Source of the DNA: an uncultured Ruthenibacterium sp.
GTDB lineage: Bacteria; Bacillota; Clostridia; Oscillospirales; Ruminococcaceae
Direction of reading: 5' to 3'
Assembly: GCA_910587145.1 (NCBI GenBank)
Contig: CAJUMH010000002.1
Location: 134,637-154,668, forward strand
DNA length: 20,032 bases
Part shown: piece after piece, positions 1-7,659 of the stretch
How the letters are laid out: each line of letters opens with the position of its first letter
Numbering within the stretch: the first letter of the stretch is position 1
Position numbers and translations under genes: made by a program
The notes under the pieces: generated by a model
Seen by the model: only the letters and a program-made list of their open reading frames with translations
The model's database searches: none
What the model was told of the DNA's origin: nothing

Positions 1-139
1 CCGGAACCCCCAAAAGCAATGGGCGCCGGTTCGTTTTGGGGCCGGTGTTTCCATACGATCCAAAGCTTCCGCAAAAAAAGGGGACAAAAAATCCCCCCCG
101 ACGCTGAACAGCGCGGCGCGGACTCCTTTGTCCCAACAA
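1..139 (-). other. Structured leader or ncRNA leaving the left edge
   Basis: This is the region transcribed from the leftward promoter at 146-174. Read on the minus strand it can fold: CCCCAAAA (complement of 34-41) pairs with TTTTGGGG (complement of 8-15), and an outer GGAA/TTCC pair encloses them. A weak reading frame starting TTG (about position 86) or ATG (position 54) stays open to the edge, but no ribosome site is convincing. The stretch may be a 5' leader with a regulatory structure, the start of a small RNA, or the first codons of a gene beyond the window. I recognise no known RNA family in it. Confidence 0.35.
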
Positions 140-145
140 AGATAT

Positions 146-174
146 AGTATACGCAATTTGAAGGCATTTGTCAA
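146..174 (-). promoter_or_regulatory. Strong sigma-70/SigA promoter directed leftward
   Basis: On the minus strand, a perfect TTGACA (complement of 169-174) is followed by a 17-base spacer and TATACT (complement of 146-151). Transcription should start near 139 and run out of the left side of the window. This is among the best promoter matches in the window. It lies downstream of the 3' end of the Rrf2 gene and has the same orientation, so it probably drives a separate unit. Confidence 0.85.
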
Positions 175-178
175 TCGG

Positions 179-227
179 TTTTGCCGCCGTGCCGCAAAGT
201 TTTGCCGCCGTGCCGCAAAGTTTTGCC
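179..227. repeat. Tandem 21-bp repeat (2 exact copies plus 7 bp)
   Basis: Positions 179-199 and 200-220 are identical 21-base units, and 221-227 begin a third copy. Each unit is an imperfect dyad, TTTGC-N-GC-NNN-GC-N-GCAAA. The repeats end 4 bp upstream of the -35 box of the leftward promoter, and the dyad centres are 21 bp apart, about two helical turns. The placement resembles tandem regulator sites, but no binding protein can be assigned. Confidence 0.75.
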
Positions 228-271
228 CCGGCGGCTGCTTTGCGGTGCCTGCTGCCTTGGCAGAGAAAGGC

Positions 272-691
272 CTATGCTTCTCCCGATCGCTCCAGCAGCG
301 TTTGAAAGCTGACGGCGGCAAGCTGCGCGTTGATGCTGTCGGTAATCTCGCTGAAAACACGCTGAAAGACGCAACTGCCCCAGGCGCCGCGGTTGCATTC
401 GCCCGCGCCTTCCTCTCCCACGCAGCGCGTCAGGCGATAGGGGCCCTCCACCGCGTCCATCACATCCTTTAAGGTGATCTCGGCCGCGGGCCGCGCCAGC
501 TCGTAGCCGCCGCAGTTGCCCTTATAGCTTTTGACAAGCCCGCTTGAAACCAGCTTGCCCAGAATTTTCAGCGAAAAGCGCAGAGTAACGCACATTTCCT
601 CGCTGATGGTGCGCGCATCGCGCCGCGTGCCGCATTTGGCAAGGCAATACACGATGCGCACGGCGTAATCCGCTTCCTGTGTGATATGCAT
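272..691 (-). CDS. Rrf2 family transcriptional regulator (IscR/NsrR-like)
   Basis: A 139-residue Rrf2 winged-helix regulator. The start MHITQEADYAVRIV at 691 is chosen because Rrf2 proteins begin this way and GGGAG precedes it; the frame extends further upstream but overlaps the end of rpoD. Residues 1-65 form the HTH domain, with the wing motif GNCGGYELARP at 58-68. C90, C99 and C107 occupy the region where IscR and NsrR bind a [2Fe-2S] or [4Fe-4S] cluster, though the C-x8-C-x7-C spacing is wider than in E. coli IscR. Two further cysteines, C34 and C60, lie in the HTH part. It follows rpoD by 64 bp on the same strand. It probably senses iron-sulfur status, NO or redox state; the target genes are not evident. 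No isc/suf genes are nearby. Confidence 0.88.
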   Translation of the reverse strand: MHITQEADYAVRIVYCLAKCGTRRDARTISEEMCVTLRFSLKILGKLVSSGLVKSYKGNCGGYELARPAAEITLKDVMDAVEGPYRLTRCVGEEGAGECNRGAWGSCVFQRVFSEITDSINAQLAAVSFQTLLERSGEA

Positions 692-733
692 AAAACGCTC
701 CCGTTTCAGGTTTTGGCATTGCGGTAAGTATCC

Positions 734-755
734 GGCGCTATTTTCAAACAGCGCC
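734..755 (-). other. Short hairpin between rpoD and the Rrf2 gene
   Basis: GGCGCT (734-739) and AGCGCC (750-755) form a 6-bp stem with a 10-base loop, directly after the rpoD stop codon. No T-run follows in the minus direction, so it is a weak attenuating or RNA-stabilising hairpin at best. Read-through from rpoD into the Rrf2 gene is likely, since no clear promoter is seen in the 64-bp gap. Confidence 0.4.
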
Positions 756-1844
<1,089 letters not shown>

Positions 1845-2018
1845 TCCGTCGTCTGCTCCCTTTTTGTTTTCCGATTCTGAGGAATGCTTTCTTTCGCCGT
1901 CGAGCCTGCAAAAACGGCGTGTGCTGCGGCCCGCCGGGGAGGGAAAGCTTCCCGGTGAATGATCGATCGCGCCGGCTTAGAAAATACCTTGCCGCAAAGC
2001 GCCGGGCATCTTGCGGTT

Positions 2019-2128
2019 TTTTCAACAGGGCTTATGCGTTTTGCAGGTTTTGCGCCTTTTACAGGGGCTGTGTTTTAGAGGATTTATGCCTCTTTTACAG
2101 GGCCTGCGTTTTTTATAGAATCTATGCC
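2019..2128. repeat. Degenerate ~36-nt repeats at the dnaG-rpoD junction
   Basis: The 277-bp spacer between dnaG and rpoD (1845-2121) holds no gene. Its dnaG-proximal part consists of related units: 2056-2090 and 2091-2128 both read cttttacagg-g-ctg, then gtttt, then a variable block ending atgcc. A more diverged unit lies at about 2019-2055. On the coding strand each unit begins GGCATAG or GGCATAA, so the dnaG stop codon is inside the first unit and the next copy carries a stop in the same place. The rest (1845-2018) shows only a short GGGAAAGCTTCCC dyad near 1941-1953. No convincing internal rpoD promoter was found. Confidence 0.6.
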
Positions 2129-3876
2129 TTTTTTTGCCGCAGTGTCTGCACATATTCGGCCAGCTCCTCGGCCGAGCGCTCGGCCGCCGTGCTGCTGACG
2201 GGGCGGCTGTTTTCAATGCGGTCCAGATACATTTCCACATCGCGCTCGCCGATGCCAACATCATAGTTCTGCGCCAGCACGCGGCTGATGATCGACAGGG
2301 TCTCGTCCGGCAGCTCCTCGCTGATGGCCGAGAGATCCAGATATTCCCCGCGCGCCGCCTTTTCGCACAGCAGCGCGTAGGCGCGCCCCATGCCGGCGTC
2401 CAAAAAGGCATCGGCCCGCAGGCGGGGCTGTGCAATGCGCAGCAGCGCGGGATTTTTTAGGATGGCGGCCACGATCTGCTGCTCGGCAAAGGCAACGCCA
2501 AGGGCCTTTTGGCCGCCCTGCGAATACGGAATGCGGATCTGCGCGCCCGCGCCCTCGGAGAGCAGCTCCCGCTCGCGCTGCTTTGCGGCGCGGCGGCTGC
2601 GGGCGCGCACGGCACCGTCCAGCTGCGCCAGGATGGCCGCCTTTTCCACATTGGTCTCCTCGGCCAGCCGCCCGGCATAAACGTCCCGCTCGGTGGGTGT
2701 GATGCGGCCGGCCAGAATGCTGATGGCGTCCCGCAGATAGCCCAGCCGCCCGTCGGCCGTGGCGATATCGTACCGCGCCCGCACCTGCGAAAGCTCGTAT
2801 TCAATGGCGCCCGAAGAGCCGTCCAGCAGCATTTTAAAGCGCTCCGCTCCGTATTTTTTAATAAATTCATCCGGATCCTTCGCGTCGGGCAGCTTCAGCA
2901 CCGATACCTTCAGCGGCGACGCGCTCAGCAGCTCGATGGCGCGCCGGGTGGCCTTTTGGCCGGCCTCGTCCGAATCGTAGCACAGCACAACTTCATCGGC
3001 GTATTCGCTCAGCAGCTTTACCTGTTCGGCTGTCAGCGCCGTGCCGCACCCGGCCACCGCGGTGGAAAAGCCCGCCTGATGCATGGAGATCGCGTCCAGA
3101 TTGCCCTCGCACAGCAGGTAGCGCCGTTCGGGGGATTTTTTGGCGAGGTTCAGCGCAAACAGCGTACGGCTCTTTTTGTAGGCCATGGTTTCGGGGCTGT
3201 TGACGTATTTGCCGCCGGGCTGCTCCGGGTTCAGCTTGCGGCCGCTGAAGGCGATGACGTTGCCGCGCAGATCGAAGATGGGGATCATCACGCGCCCGCG
3301 GAAGAAATCGAACGTGCCGCCCTTTTCGCTGCGCTTGATGAGCCCCGCCGCCAAAAGCTCTTCCTCGGTATAGCCAAGGCGCTTTAAATGATCGCGCGTT
3401 TCGTGAAAGCTGTCGGGCGCGTAGCCCAGCCCGAAGCGGCGGATGGTGCCGTCCGAAAGGCCGCGCCCGCGCCAGTAGGCCCTTGCGCAGCGGCCCGCCT
3501 CGGAATTGAGCGACGCGAAGAAAAAGCGCGCCGCGTCTTTATTCGCGCCCAAAATGCGCATGCGCATCCGGCCCGTTTTGTCGTCTTCCTCCGGCAGCGG
3601 CATGCCCGCGCGCCCGGCCAGATATTTTACGGCCTCCAGATAGTCTACATTGTTGATGCGCTTGACGAAGGAAATTACGTCTCCGCCCGCGCCGCAGCCG
3701 AAGCAATAGAACGACTGCGTCTCGGGGTAAACGACAAAGGACGGCGTTTTTTCGTTGTGAAACGGGCACAGCCCGGTGTGCGTGCGCCCGCGCCGGCGCA
3801 GCTGCACATAGCTTTGCACAACCTCTGTGATGTCGCTGCGCTGCACCAGCTCGGTGATATATTCGCGCGGGATCAA
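2122..3876 (-). CDS. dnaG: DNA primase DnaG
   Basis: A 584-residue primase that makes RNA primers for replication. The N-terminal CHC2-type zinc domain has ligands C37, H40, C58 and C61. The RNA polymerase core includes RGRVMIPIFD (193-202) and the SGRKLNP stretch. The TOPRIM domain has the conserved E257 in CEGNLDAI and D301/D303 in CYDSDEAGQ, which coordinate catalytic magnesium. The remaining C-terminal part (about 420-584) is the helicase-binding region, weakly conserved as usual. The start is TTG at 3876, with AAAGGAGG 7 bases upstream. Length matches E. coli and Bacillus primases. The gene sits between dgt (126-bp gap) and rpoD, with no promoter seen in the gap, so co-transcription from the dgt promoter is likely. 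Confidence 0.97.
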   Translation of the reverse strand: MIPREYITELVQRSDITEVVQSYVQLRRRGRTHTGLCPFHNEKTPSFVVYPETQSFYCFGCGAGGDVISFVKRINNVDYLEAVKYLAGRAGMPLPEEDDKTGRMRMRILGANKDAARFFFASLNSEAGRCARAYWRGRGLSDGTIRRFGLGYAPDSFHETRDHLKRLGYTEEELLAAGLIKRSEKGGTFDFFRGRVMIPIFDLRGNVIAFSGRKLNPEQPGGKYVNSPETMAYKKSRTLFALNLAKKSPERRYLLCEGNLDAISMHQAGFSTAVAGCGTALTAEQVKLLSEYADEVVLCYDSDEAGQKATRRAIELLSASPLKVSVLKLPDAKDPDEFIKKYGAERFKMLLDGSSGAIEYELSQVRARYDIATADGRLGYLRDAISILAGRITPTERDVYAGRLAEETNVEKAAILAQLDGAVRARSRRAAKQRERELLSEGAGAQIRIPYSQGGQKALGVAFAEQQIVAAILKNPALLRIAQPRLRADAFLDAGMGRAYALLCEKAARGEYLDLSAISEELPDETLSIISRVLAQNYDVGIGERDVEMYLDRIENSRPVSSTAAERSAEELAEYVQTLRQKKA

Positions 3877-4002
3877 ACCGCCGCCTCCTTTCCGAAAATG
3901 CGCTTGGCCCGGCAGGGGAAAACCGCCCGTCTGCCGCGGCGGCGCCCTGCCCGCCGAACGTTTGCCGCCCGCGCCCCAAGGCGGGTAAGATCCCGGCCGC
4001 CG

Positions 4003-5001
4003 TTACGGCGCGCGCCACTTCTGCGGCACAAACAGTTCCTCATACATGCGTGTGGCGTATGCGTCGCTCATGCCGGAGATGTAATCCGTTACCGCGCGGT
4101 CTGCGCCCTCGCGCCACATTACGTACAAAAAATCCTGCGGCATATGCGTGGGGTTCTCTTTATAATAGCCGTACAGCGCCTCGATCACGCCGTCCACCTT
4201 GCACTCCTCGCGCTTGGCAACGGGGTCGATATAAACCGTGCTGTACATAAAATCGTGCAGGGCCTCGTAGGCGGCCAGGGTTTCGGTGTCCATGCCGATG
4301 TCCTCGGCGCCGTGCGCCACCAACGCGGTGATCAGCGCCGTAATGCGCCGGGATTTGGTATCGCCCAGAACGTGCACAATCTCTTTGGGAACATCCTCGT
4401 TTTTCAGAATGCCGGCGGAGACGGCGTCTTCAATATCGTGGTTCATATAGGCAATGTGATCCGCATAGCGCACAATGCGCCCTTCGCGCGTTTCGGCCCA
4501 GGCGCCGCGCGTGTGCGTGACGATGCCGTTCAGCACCTCTGCGCAGAGGTTGAGCCCCGCGCCGCCCTTTTCCAGCCTTGTCACCACGCGCACGCTCTGC
4601 TCGTAATGGCGAAAGCCGCCGGGGCAAAGGCGGTTCAGCGCGCGCTCCCCCGCGTGGCCGAACGGCGTATGGCCCAGATCGTGCGCCAGCGCGATGGCCT
4701 CGGTAAGATCCTCGTTCAGCCGCAGCGCCCGCGCGACGGTGCGCGCGATCTGGCTTACCTCCAGCGTATGCGTAAGACGCGTGCGGTAGTGGTCGCCCTC
4801 GGGGGAAAGAAATACCTGCGTCTTCTGCTTGAGGCGGCGGAACGCCTTGCAGTGGATGACGCGGTCGCGGTCTCGCTGGTAGCAGGTGCGCAGGGGACAC
4901 GGCTCTTCCGGCACGGCGCGGCCGCGGCTTGCCTCGCTCAGCGCCGCAAACGGCGAAAGCGTGAGCCGCTCGATCTCCTGCGTGTGTTCGCGTACCGCCA
5001 C
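4003..5001 (-). CDS. dgt: Deoxyguanosinetriphosphate triphosphohydrolase-like protein (HD domain)
   Basis: A 332-residue HD-superfamily dNTP triphosphohydrolase that cleaves dNTPs to deoxynucleoside and triphosphate, tuning dNTP pools. The N-terminal signature ERLTLSPFAALSEASRGR (11-28) and CYQRDRDRVIHCKAFRRLK (40-58) are typical. Metal ligands are H78 (RLTHTLEV), H107/D108 (AHDLGHTPFGH) and D181 (YADHIAY). The GTG at 5001 was chosen because a G-rich site (GGAGGGGGG) lies 8 bases upstream and family members begin with this VREHTQEIE segment. An in-frame ATG at 5097 overlaps the -10 box and would precede the transcript start. It is first in the dgt-dnaG-rpoD cluster, as in many Firmicutes. Confidence 0.93.
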   Translation of the reverse strand: MAVREHTQEIERLTLSPFAALSEASRGRAVPEEPCPLRTCYQRDRDRVIHCKAFRRLKQKTQVFLSPEGDHYRTRLTHTLEVSQIARTVARALRLNEDLTEAIALAHDLGHTPFGHAGERALNRLCPGGFRHYEQSVRVVTRLEKGGAGLNLCAEVLNGIVTHTRGAWAETREGRIVRYADHIAYMNHDIEDAVSAGILKNEDVPKEIVHVLGDTKSRRITALITALVAHGAEDIGMDTETLAAYEALHDFMYSTVYIDPVAKREECKVDGVIEALYGYYKENPTHMPQDFLYVMWREGADRAVTDYISGMSDAYATRMYEELFVPQKWRAP

Positions 5002-5085
5002 CGGAATATCCCCCCTCCGCCTGATTGGGCCTCGTTTTGCCCCCATTCGCCTTGCTTTAAGGCCGCTGAAAAAGCCTCTATATAC

Positions 5086-5114
5086 ATTATACGACAAACA
5101 GGCGAATTTCCCTT
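5086..5114 (-). promoter_or_regulatory. Promoter for the dgt-dnaG-rpoD unit
   Basis: On the minus strand a perfect TATAAT (complement of 5086-5091) lies about 85 bp upstream of the dgt GTG start. The -35 position (complement of 5109-5114, AGGGAA) is poor, so activity may depend on an activator or be modest. The start point would be near 5079. No other comparable promoter was seen in the intergenic gaps down to rpoD. Confidence 0.6.
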
Positions 5115-5150
5115 TATTTTTGCCGCATTTTTCTCTCTATTGGCATTTTT

Positions 5151-5774
5151 TTATCCGAAAGGCGCAAAATACGGCTCGGAGAAGGTAAGATCCACGCTGC
5201 CGCGGCACAGCTGCTGCAGGCTTTCGCGCAGCGCCGTTTCCCGGCCCAACAGCAGCACAAAGGGAATGGTGACGCAGTGGGAAAACTGAGTTTCCTCCTG
5301 CTGCGCGCCCGCCTCGGCCAAAAGGCGCTGGGCCTGCTCGTAAAGGGCGTAATCCACGCGCAGCACGCCGTGCACACAGGGCTGCACCGTTACGCGGCGC
5401 GCCGCCGCAATGGCTGCGCCGGCCGCGGCCGTATAGGCGCGCACCAGCCCGCCCGTGCCCAGCAGCGTGCCGCCAAAGTAGCGCGTTGTCACGATCACGC
5501 AGTCTGTCAGGTGCGCGTGGCGAATGGCCTCCAGCGTGGGCAGGCCGGATGTTTTGGCCGGCTCGCCGTCGTCGGAATAGCGCATGCGCGCGCCCTCGCG
5601 CAGCAGATACGCATAGACGTTGTGGCTGGCTGTGCGGTGCTCTGCGCGCACCGCGTTTAAAAAGGCAAGCGCCTTTTCCTCGGTATCGGCAAAAGAGATG
5701 TGCGCGATGAATTCGGATTTTTTTTCTTCAATGCGCGCCGTAGCCGTGCCCGCAACGGTTTGGTAAGCGTCCAT
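5151..5774 (-). CDS. yigZ: YigZ family protein (IMPACT/UPF0029 N-terminal domain)
   Basis: A 207-residue YigZ/YvyE-type protein. The family signature is complete: MRYSDDGEPAKTSGLP (64-79) and VTTRYFGGTLLGTGGLVRAY (95-114), which form the IMPACT fold. The C-terminal part (about 140-207) matches the small ferredoxin-like DUF1949 domain. Bacterial members are linked to ribosome or translation stress by homology with eukaryotic IMPACT, but the biochemical role is not settled. Two adjacent ATG codons exist; the one at 5774 is preferred because AGGAGG lies 6 bases upstream, against 3 bases for the one at 5777. It lies between rpmE and dgt on the same strand, with terminators separating it from rpmE. 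Confidence 0.93.
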   Translation of the reverse strand: MDAYQTVAGTATARIEEKKSEFIAHISFADTEEKALAFLNAVRAEHRTASHNVYAYLLREGARMRYSDDGEPAKTSGLPTLEAIRHAHLTDCVIVTTRYFGGTLLGTGGLVRAYTAAAGAAIAAARRVTVQPCVHGVLRVDYALYEQAQRLLAEAGAQQEETQFSHCVTIPFVLLLGRETALRESLQQLCRGSVDLTFSEPYFAPFG

Positions 5775-5825
5775 CATTGCCCTCCTGTTTTGCAAAAAGC
5801 GGCTGTGCCCGCTTGCCCGCCGCGC

Positions 5826-5888
5826 CCGAAACTGCCCCCCGCGCGGGCAATTTCGGCCCATACAAAAAACGCCGGCCCGCACCGGACG
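5826..5888 (-). terminator. Second terminator and long hairpin in the rpmE-yigZ gap
   Basis: The gap 5775-6025 holds no gene. After the rpmE terminator, a second terminator-like element follows on the minus strand: a GC stem (complement of 5870-5888, CCGG pairing) ending in six T residues (complement of 5864-5869). Next comes a strong inverted repeat, CCGAAA plus TGCCC (5826-5837) with GGGCA plus TTTCGG (5845-5856), one mismatch and a 7-base loop. It lies 50 bp upstream of the yigZ ribosome site. No clear yigZ promoter was found, so yigZ expression may depend on read-through or on a weak site. Confidence 0.5.
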
Positions 5889-5949
5889 CCGCTTTGCGCG
5901 TTTTCCGCCGGCGGCGCCGGCCGTCGGCCCCCGGAGCCTGCGGAAAGAT

Positions 5950-5984
5950 AAAAACAAAGGGCGGTTTGCAGAAAACCGCCCTTT
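5950..5984 (-). terminator. Intrinsic terminator of rpmE
   Basis: AAAGGGCGGTTT (5956-5967) and AAACCGCCCTTT (5973-5984) form a perfect 12-bp stem with a 5-base loop. On the minus strand it is followed by GTTTTTATC. It lies 42 bp past the rpmE stop codon. Confidence 0.9.
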
Positions 5985-6025
5985 GCAAGGTTTTGTGTTG
6001 CGCGATGATCCCTGACCTGCGCCGA

Positions 6026-6229
6026 TCAATCGGTGATGTTGAAGCGCTTTTTAAAGCGATCGACGCGTCCGCCGGTATCTACCAGCTTCTGCTTGCCCGT
6101 ATAGAACGGATGGCATTTGCTGCAAATCTCGACGTGGATCTCTTTTTTGGTGGAACGCGTATGGATCACATTGCCGCATGCGCAGGTGATCGTTGCTTCC
6201 TCATACTGCGGATGGATGCCCTCTTTCAT
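6026..6229 (-). CDS. rpmE: 50S ribosomal protein bL31 (zinc-binding type)
   Basis: A 67-residue bL31 of the large ribosomal subunit. The start MKEGIHPQY and the four zinc-ligand cysteines C16, C18, C36 and C39 (CAC and CSKC) identify the C+ (zinc-containing) form, which can also act as a cellular zinc store. FYTGKQKLVDTGGRVDRFKKRF is the typical C-terminal half. AGAGGTGA lies 7 bases upstream of the ATG. It is expressed alone from an extended -10 promoter with a roughly 130-nt leader, and ends at a strong terminator. Confidence 0.97.
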   Translation of the reverse strand: MKEGIHPQYEEATITCACGNVIHTRSTKKEIHVEICSKCHPFYTGKQKLVDTGGRVDRFKKRFNITD

Positions 6230-6357
6230 TCGATTTCACCTCTTTCGGTTTATGACATGGGAGGCATGCTTGATACATGCGCTCATCACAACCTTCTTAT
6301 GGGAGGCTACCAGCGCGCGCCATCCTGTGCGCGCGGAGCAGCCATCGGAATGATTGC
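6230..6357 (-). promoter_or_regulatory. rpmE 5' leader with hairpin and duplicated GCCTCCCAT
   Basis: The leader is unusually long for a 67-codon gene. It contains a 7-bp GC hairpin (6314-6320 with 6329-6335). The 9-mer GCCTCCCAT occurs twice on the coding strand (complements of 6257-6265 and 6299-6307), 42 bases apart. The CCTC core could pair with the AGAGGTGA ribosome site. Autoregulatory L31 leaders are known from other bacterial groups; whether this belongs to one of them cannot be decided here. Confidence 0.4.
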
Positions 6358-6363
6358 CTTAAA

Positions 6364-6392
6364 ATTATAGCACCGCTCTGCGCAAAATGCAA
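6364..6392 (-). promoter_or_regulatory. rpmE promoter (extended -10)
   Basis: On the minus strand TGCTATAAT gives an extended -10 with perfect TATAAT (complement of 6364-6369). TTGCAT (complement of 6387-6392) sits 17 bp upstream, and A/T-rich sequence lies beyond it. The expected start is near 6357. Confidence 0.85.
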
Positions 6393-6518
6393 GCAATTTT
6401 TGCGATTTGCGAAGCAGAAGGGCGCATTGCAAAAAGAATATTTGCAGCGCGTCTTTTTTATTTCATGAAAAAACGGTGAATTTTGGCGTTCGCTCTGTTA
6501 TTTTTCTGCGCGAGGGTT

Positions 6519-6524
6519 TATAAT
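6519..6524 (+). promoter_or_regulatory. -10 box of the ytvI-uvrC unit
   Basis: A perfect TATAAT at 6519-6524 lies 44 bp upstream of the TTG start of the ytvI-like gene. The -35 position (TGTTAT at 6496-6501) is weak. The region is divergent from the rpmE promoter. A dyad TGCAAA-N7-TTTGCA at 6428-6446 lies between the two promoters. Confidence 0.6.
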
Positions 6525-6567
6525 AGAATTAATTTACGGCAATTTTCTGCTGCGGGAGGTATGGTGC

Positions 6568-7641
6568 TTGCCAACCGAAAAAATGAAGGATTTTCTCATC
6601 CGGTTTTTGTTTTACGGCGTGATCCTGCTGCTGGCGTATGCGGCGCTGAAATACGCGCTGCCGTTTTTAACGCCTTTTTTTGTGGCGTTCTGCATCGCGC
6701 TGCTCTTAAAGCCTGCCATCAATTGGATCGTTGAAAAGACAAAGCTCGGCCGCAAACCCGTTGCCATACTGCTGCTGGTAACGTTTTACATCCTTGTGGG
6801 GCTGCTGCTGGCTGTGGCTGGCACGCGCATCGCGCTGTTTTTTCGGGATGTGTTTTATCTGCTGCCTCACCTGTACGATACGGTGCTGGTGCCCGCGCTG
6901 GATCAGGTGCAGGCAACGCTTGCGGGCTGGCTCAATACGCTGGATCCGGCGCTGACAGAGAGCTTTGCCCGCGCGGGCGAGAGCATTTCCGATGCGCTTT
7001 CCGCCGCCTTTTCGTCGCTTTCAAGCTGGGCGCTGGGCCTTGTAACGGGGGCGGCCGGTTCCGTTCCGGCGTTCTTTGTCAAATTTTTTATCACGATCGT
7101 TTCCTCGTTCTTTTTTGTATCCGATTATTACACGATCACCTCGTTTTTAACGCGCCAGTTTGCGCCCAAAACGCGCGAGCTGATTTTTAAGGTCGAGCGC
7201 AAATGCTTCGAGGTGCTGCGCAGCTTTGCCCGCGCGTATGGCATTCTTTTATCGCTCACGTTCCTGGAGCTGCTGATCGGGCTTTCGCTGCTGCGCGTGG
7301 ATTATGCGCTGCTCATCGCGCTGCTCACGTCCATTGTAGACATTCTGCCGGTACTGGGTACGGGTACCATCCTCATCCCGTGGGCGGCGGGCTCGCTCAT
7401 CCTCGGCAATTTTCCGCTGGGGATCGGGCTGCTGGTGCTGTACGGCATCATTGCTGTTGTGCGCCAGATGCTGGAGCCGCATGTGGTGGGCAAGCAGATC
7501 GGCCTGTATCCGCTGGTAACGCTGCTGTGCATGTTTGTGGGCATGTATCTGTTCGGCTTTTGGGGGCTGTTTGGCATGCCCATCCTTGTAACGCTGCTGG
7601 TGCAGTTGAATGCGGACGGAGACATCCGGCTGTTCAAATGA
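6568..7641 (+). CDS. ytvI: AI-2E/YtvI family permease, sporulation integral membrane protein
   Basis: A 357-residue polytopic membrane protein of the AI-2E transporter-like family (PF01594), closest in character to Bacillus YtvI. Hydrophobic segments are seen at about 10-30, 32-50, 63-85, 155-180, 215-240, 245-270, 273-295 and 310-345. A soluble stretch at about 90-150 sits between the third and fourth. The C-terminal signature VRQMLEPHVVGKQIGLYPLV is highly characteristic. YtvI is associated with sporulation in bacilli; transport substrates of the family are mostly unproven. The TTG at 6568 is preferred because GGGAGGT ends 7 bases before it; an internal ATG at 6583 has no such site. The uvrC start follows the stop by 18 bp, so the two are probably co-transcribed. 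Confidence 0.88.
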   Translation: MPTEKMKDFLIRFLFYGVILLLAYAALKYALPFLTPFFVAFCIALLLKPAINWIVEKTKLGRKPVAILLLVTFYILVGLLLAVAGTRIALFFRDVFYLLPHLYDTVLVPALDQVQATLAGWLNTLDPALTESFARAGESISDALSAAFSSLSSWALGLVTGAAGSVPAFFVKFFITIVSSFFFVSDYYTITSFLTRQFAPKTRELIFKVERKCFEVLRSFARAYGILLSLTFLELLIGLSLLRVDYALLIALLTSIVDILPVLGTGTILIPWAAGSLILGNFPLGIGLLVLYGIIAVVRQMLEPHVVGKQIGLYPLVTLLCMFVGMYLFGFWGLFGMPILVTLLVQLNADGDIRLFK

Positions 7642-7659
7642 TTTTTGGGAGAAATACGC

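Noticed and set aside
179..227. Start of a CRISPR array
   Set aside because: The copies are contiguous with no spacers, and no cas gene is present.
2022..2435. Lysine-rich frame overlapping the dnaG 3' end, as a frameshifted DnaG tail
   Set aside because: DnaG already has a normal length, and the basic tail is simply the translation of the repeat units in another frame. No slippery site was seen.
5002..5097. N-terminal extension of dgt to the ATG at 5097
   Set aside because: The extension contains the TATAAT box and the expected transcript start. Family members begin near the GTG at 5001, which has a ribosome site.
3388..5289. A 633-codon open frame on the plus strand
   Set aside because: It runs antisense to dnaG and dgt, has arginine/alanine-rich composition with no family match or ribosome site, and arises from high GC at third positions.
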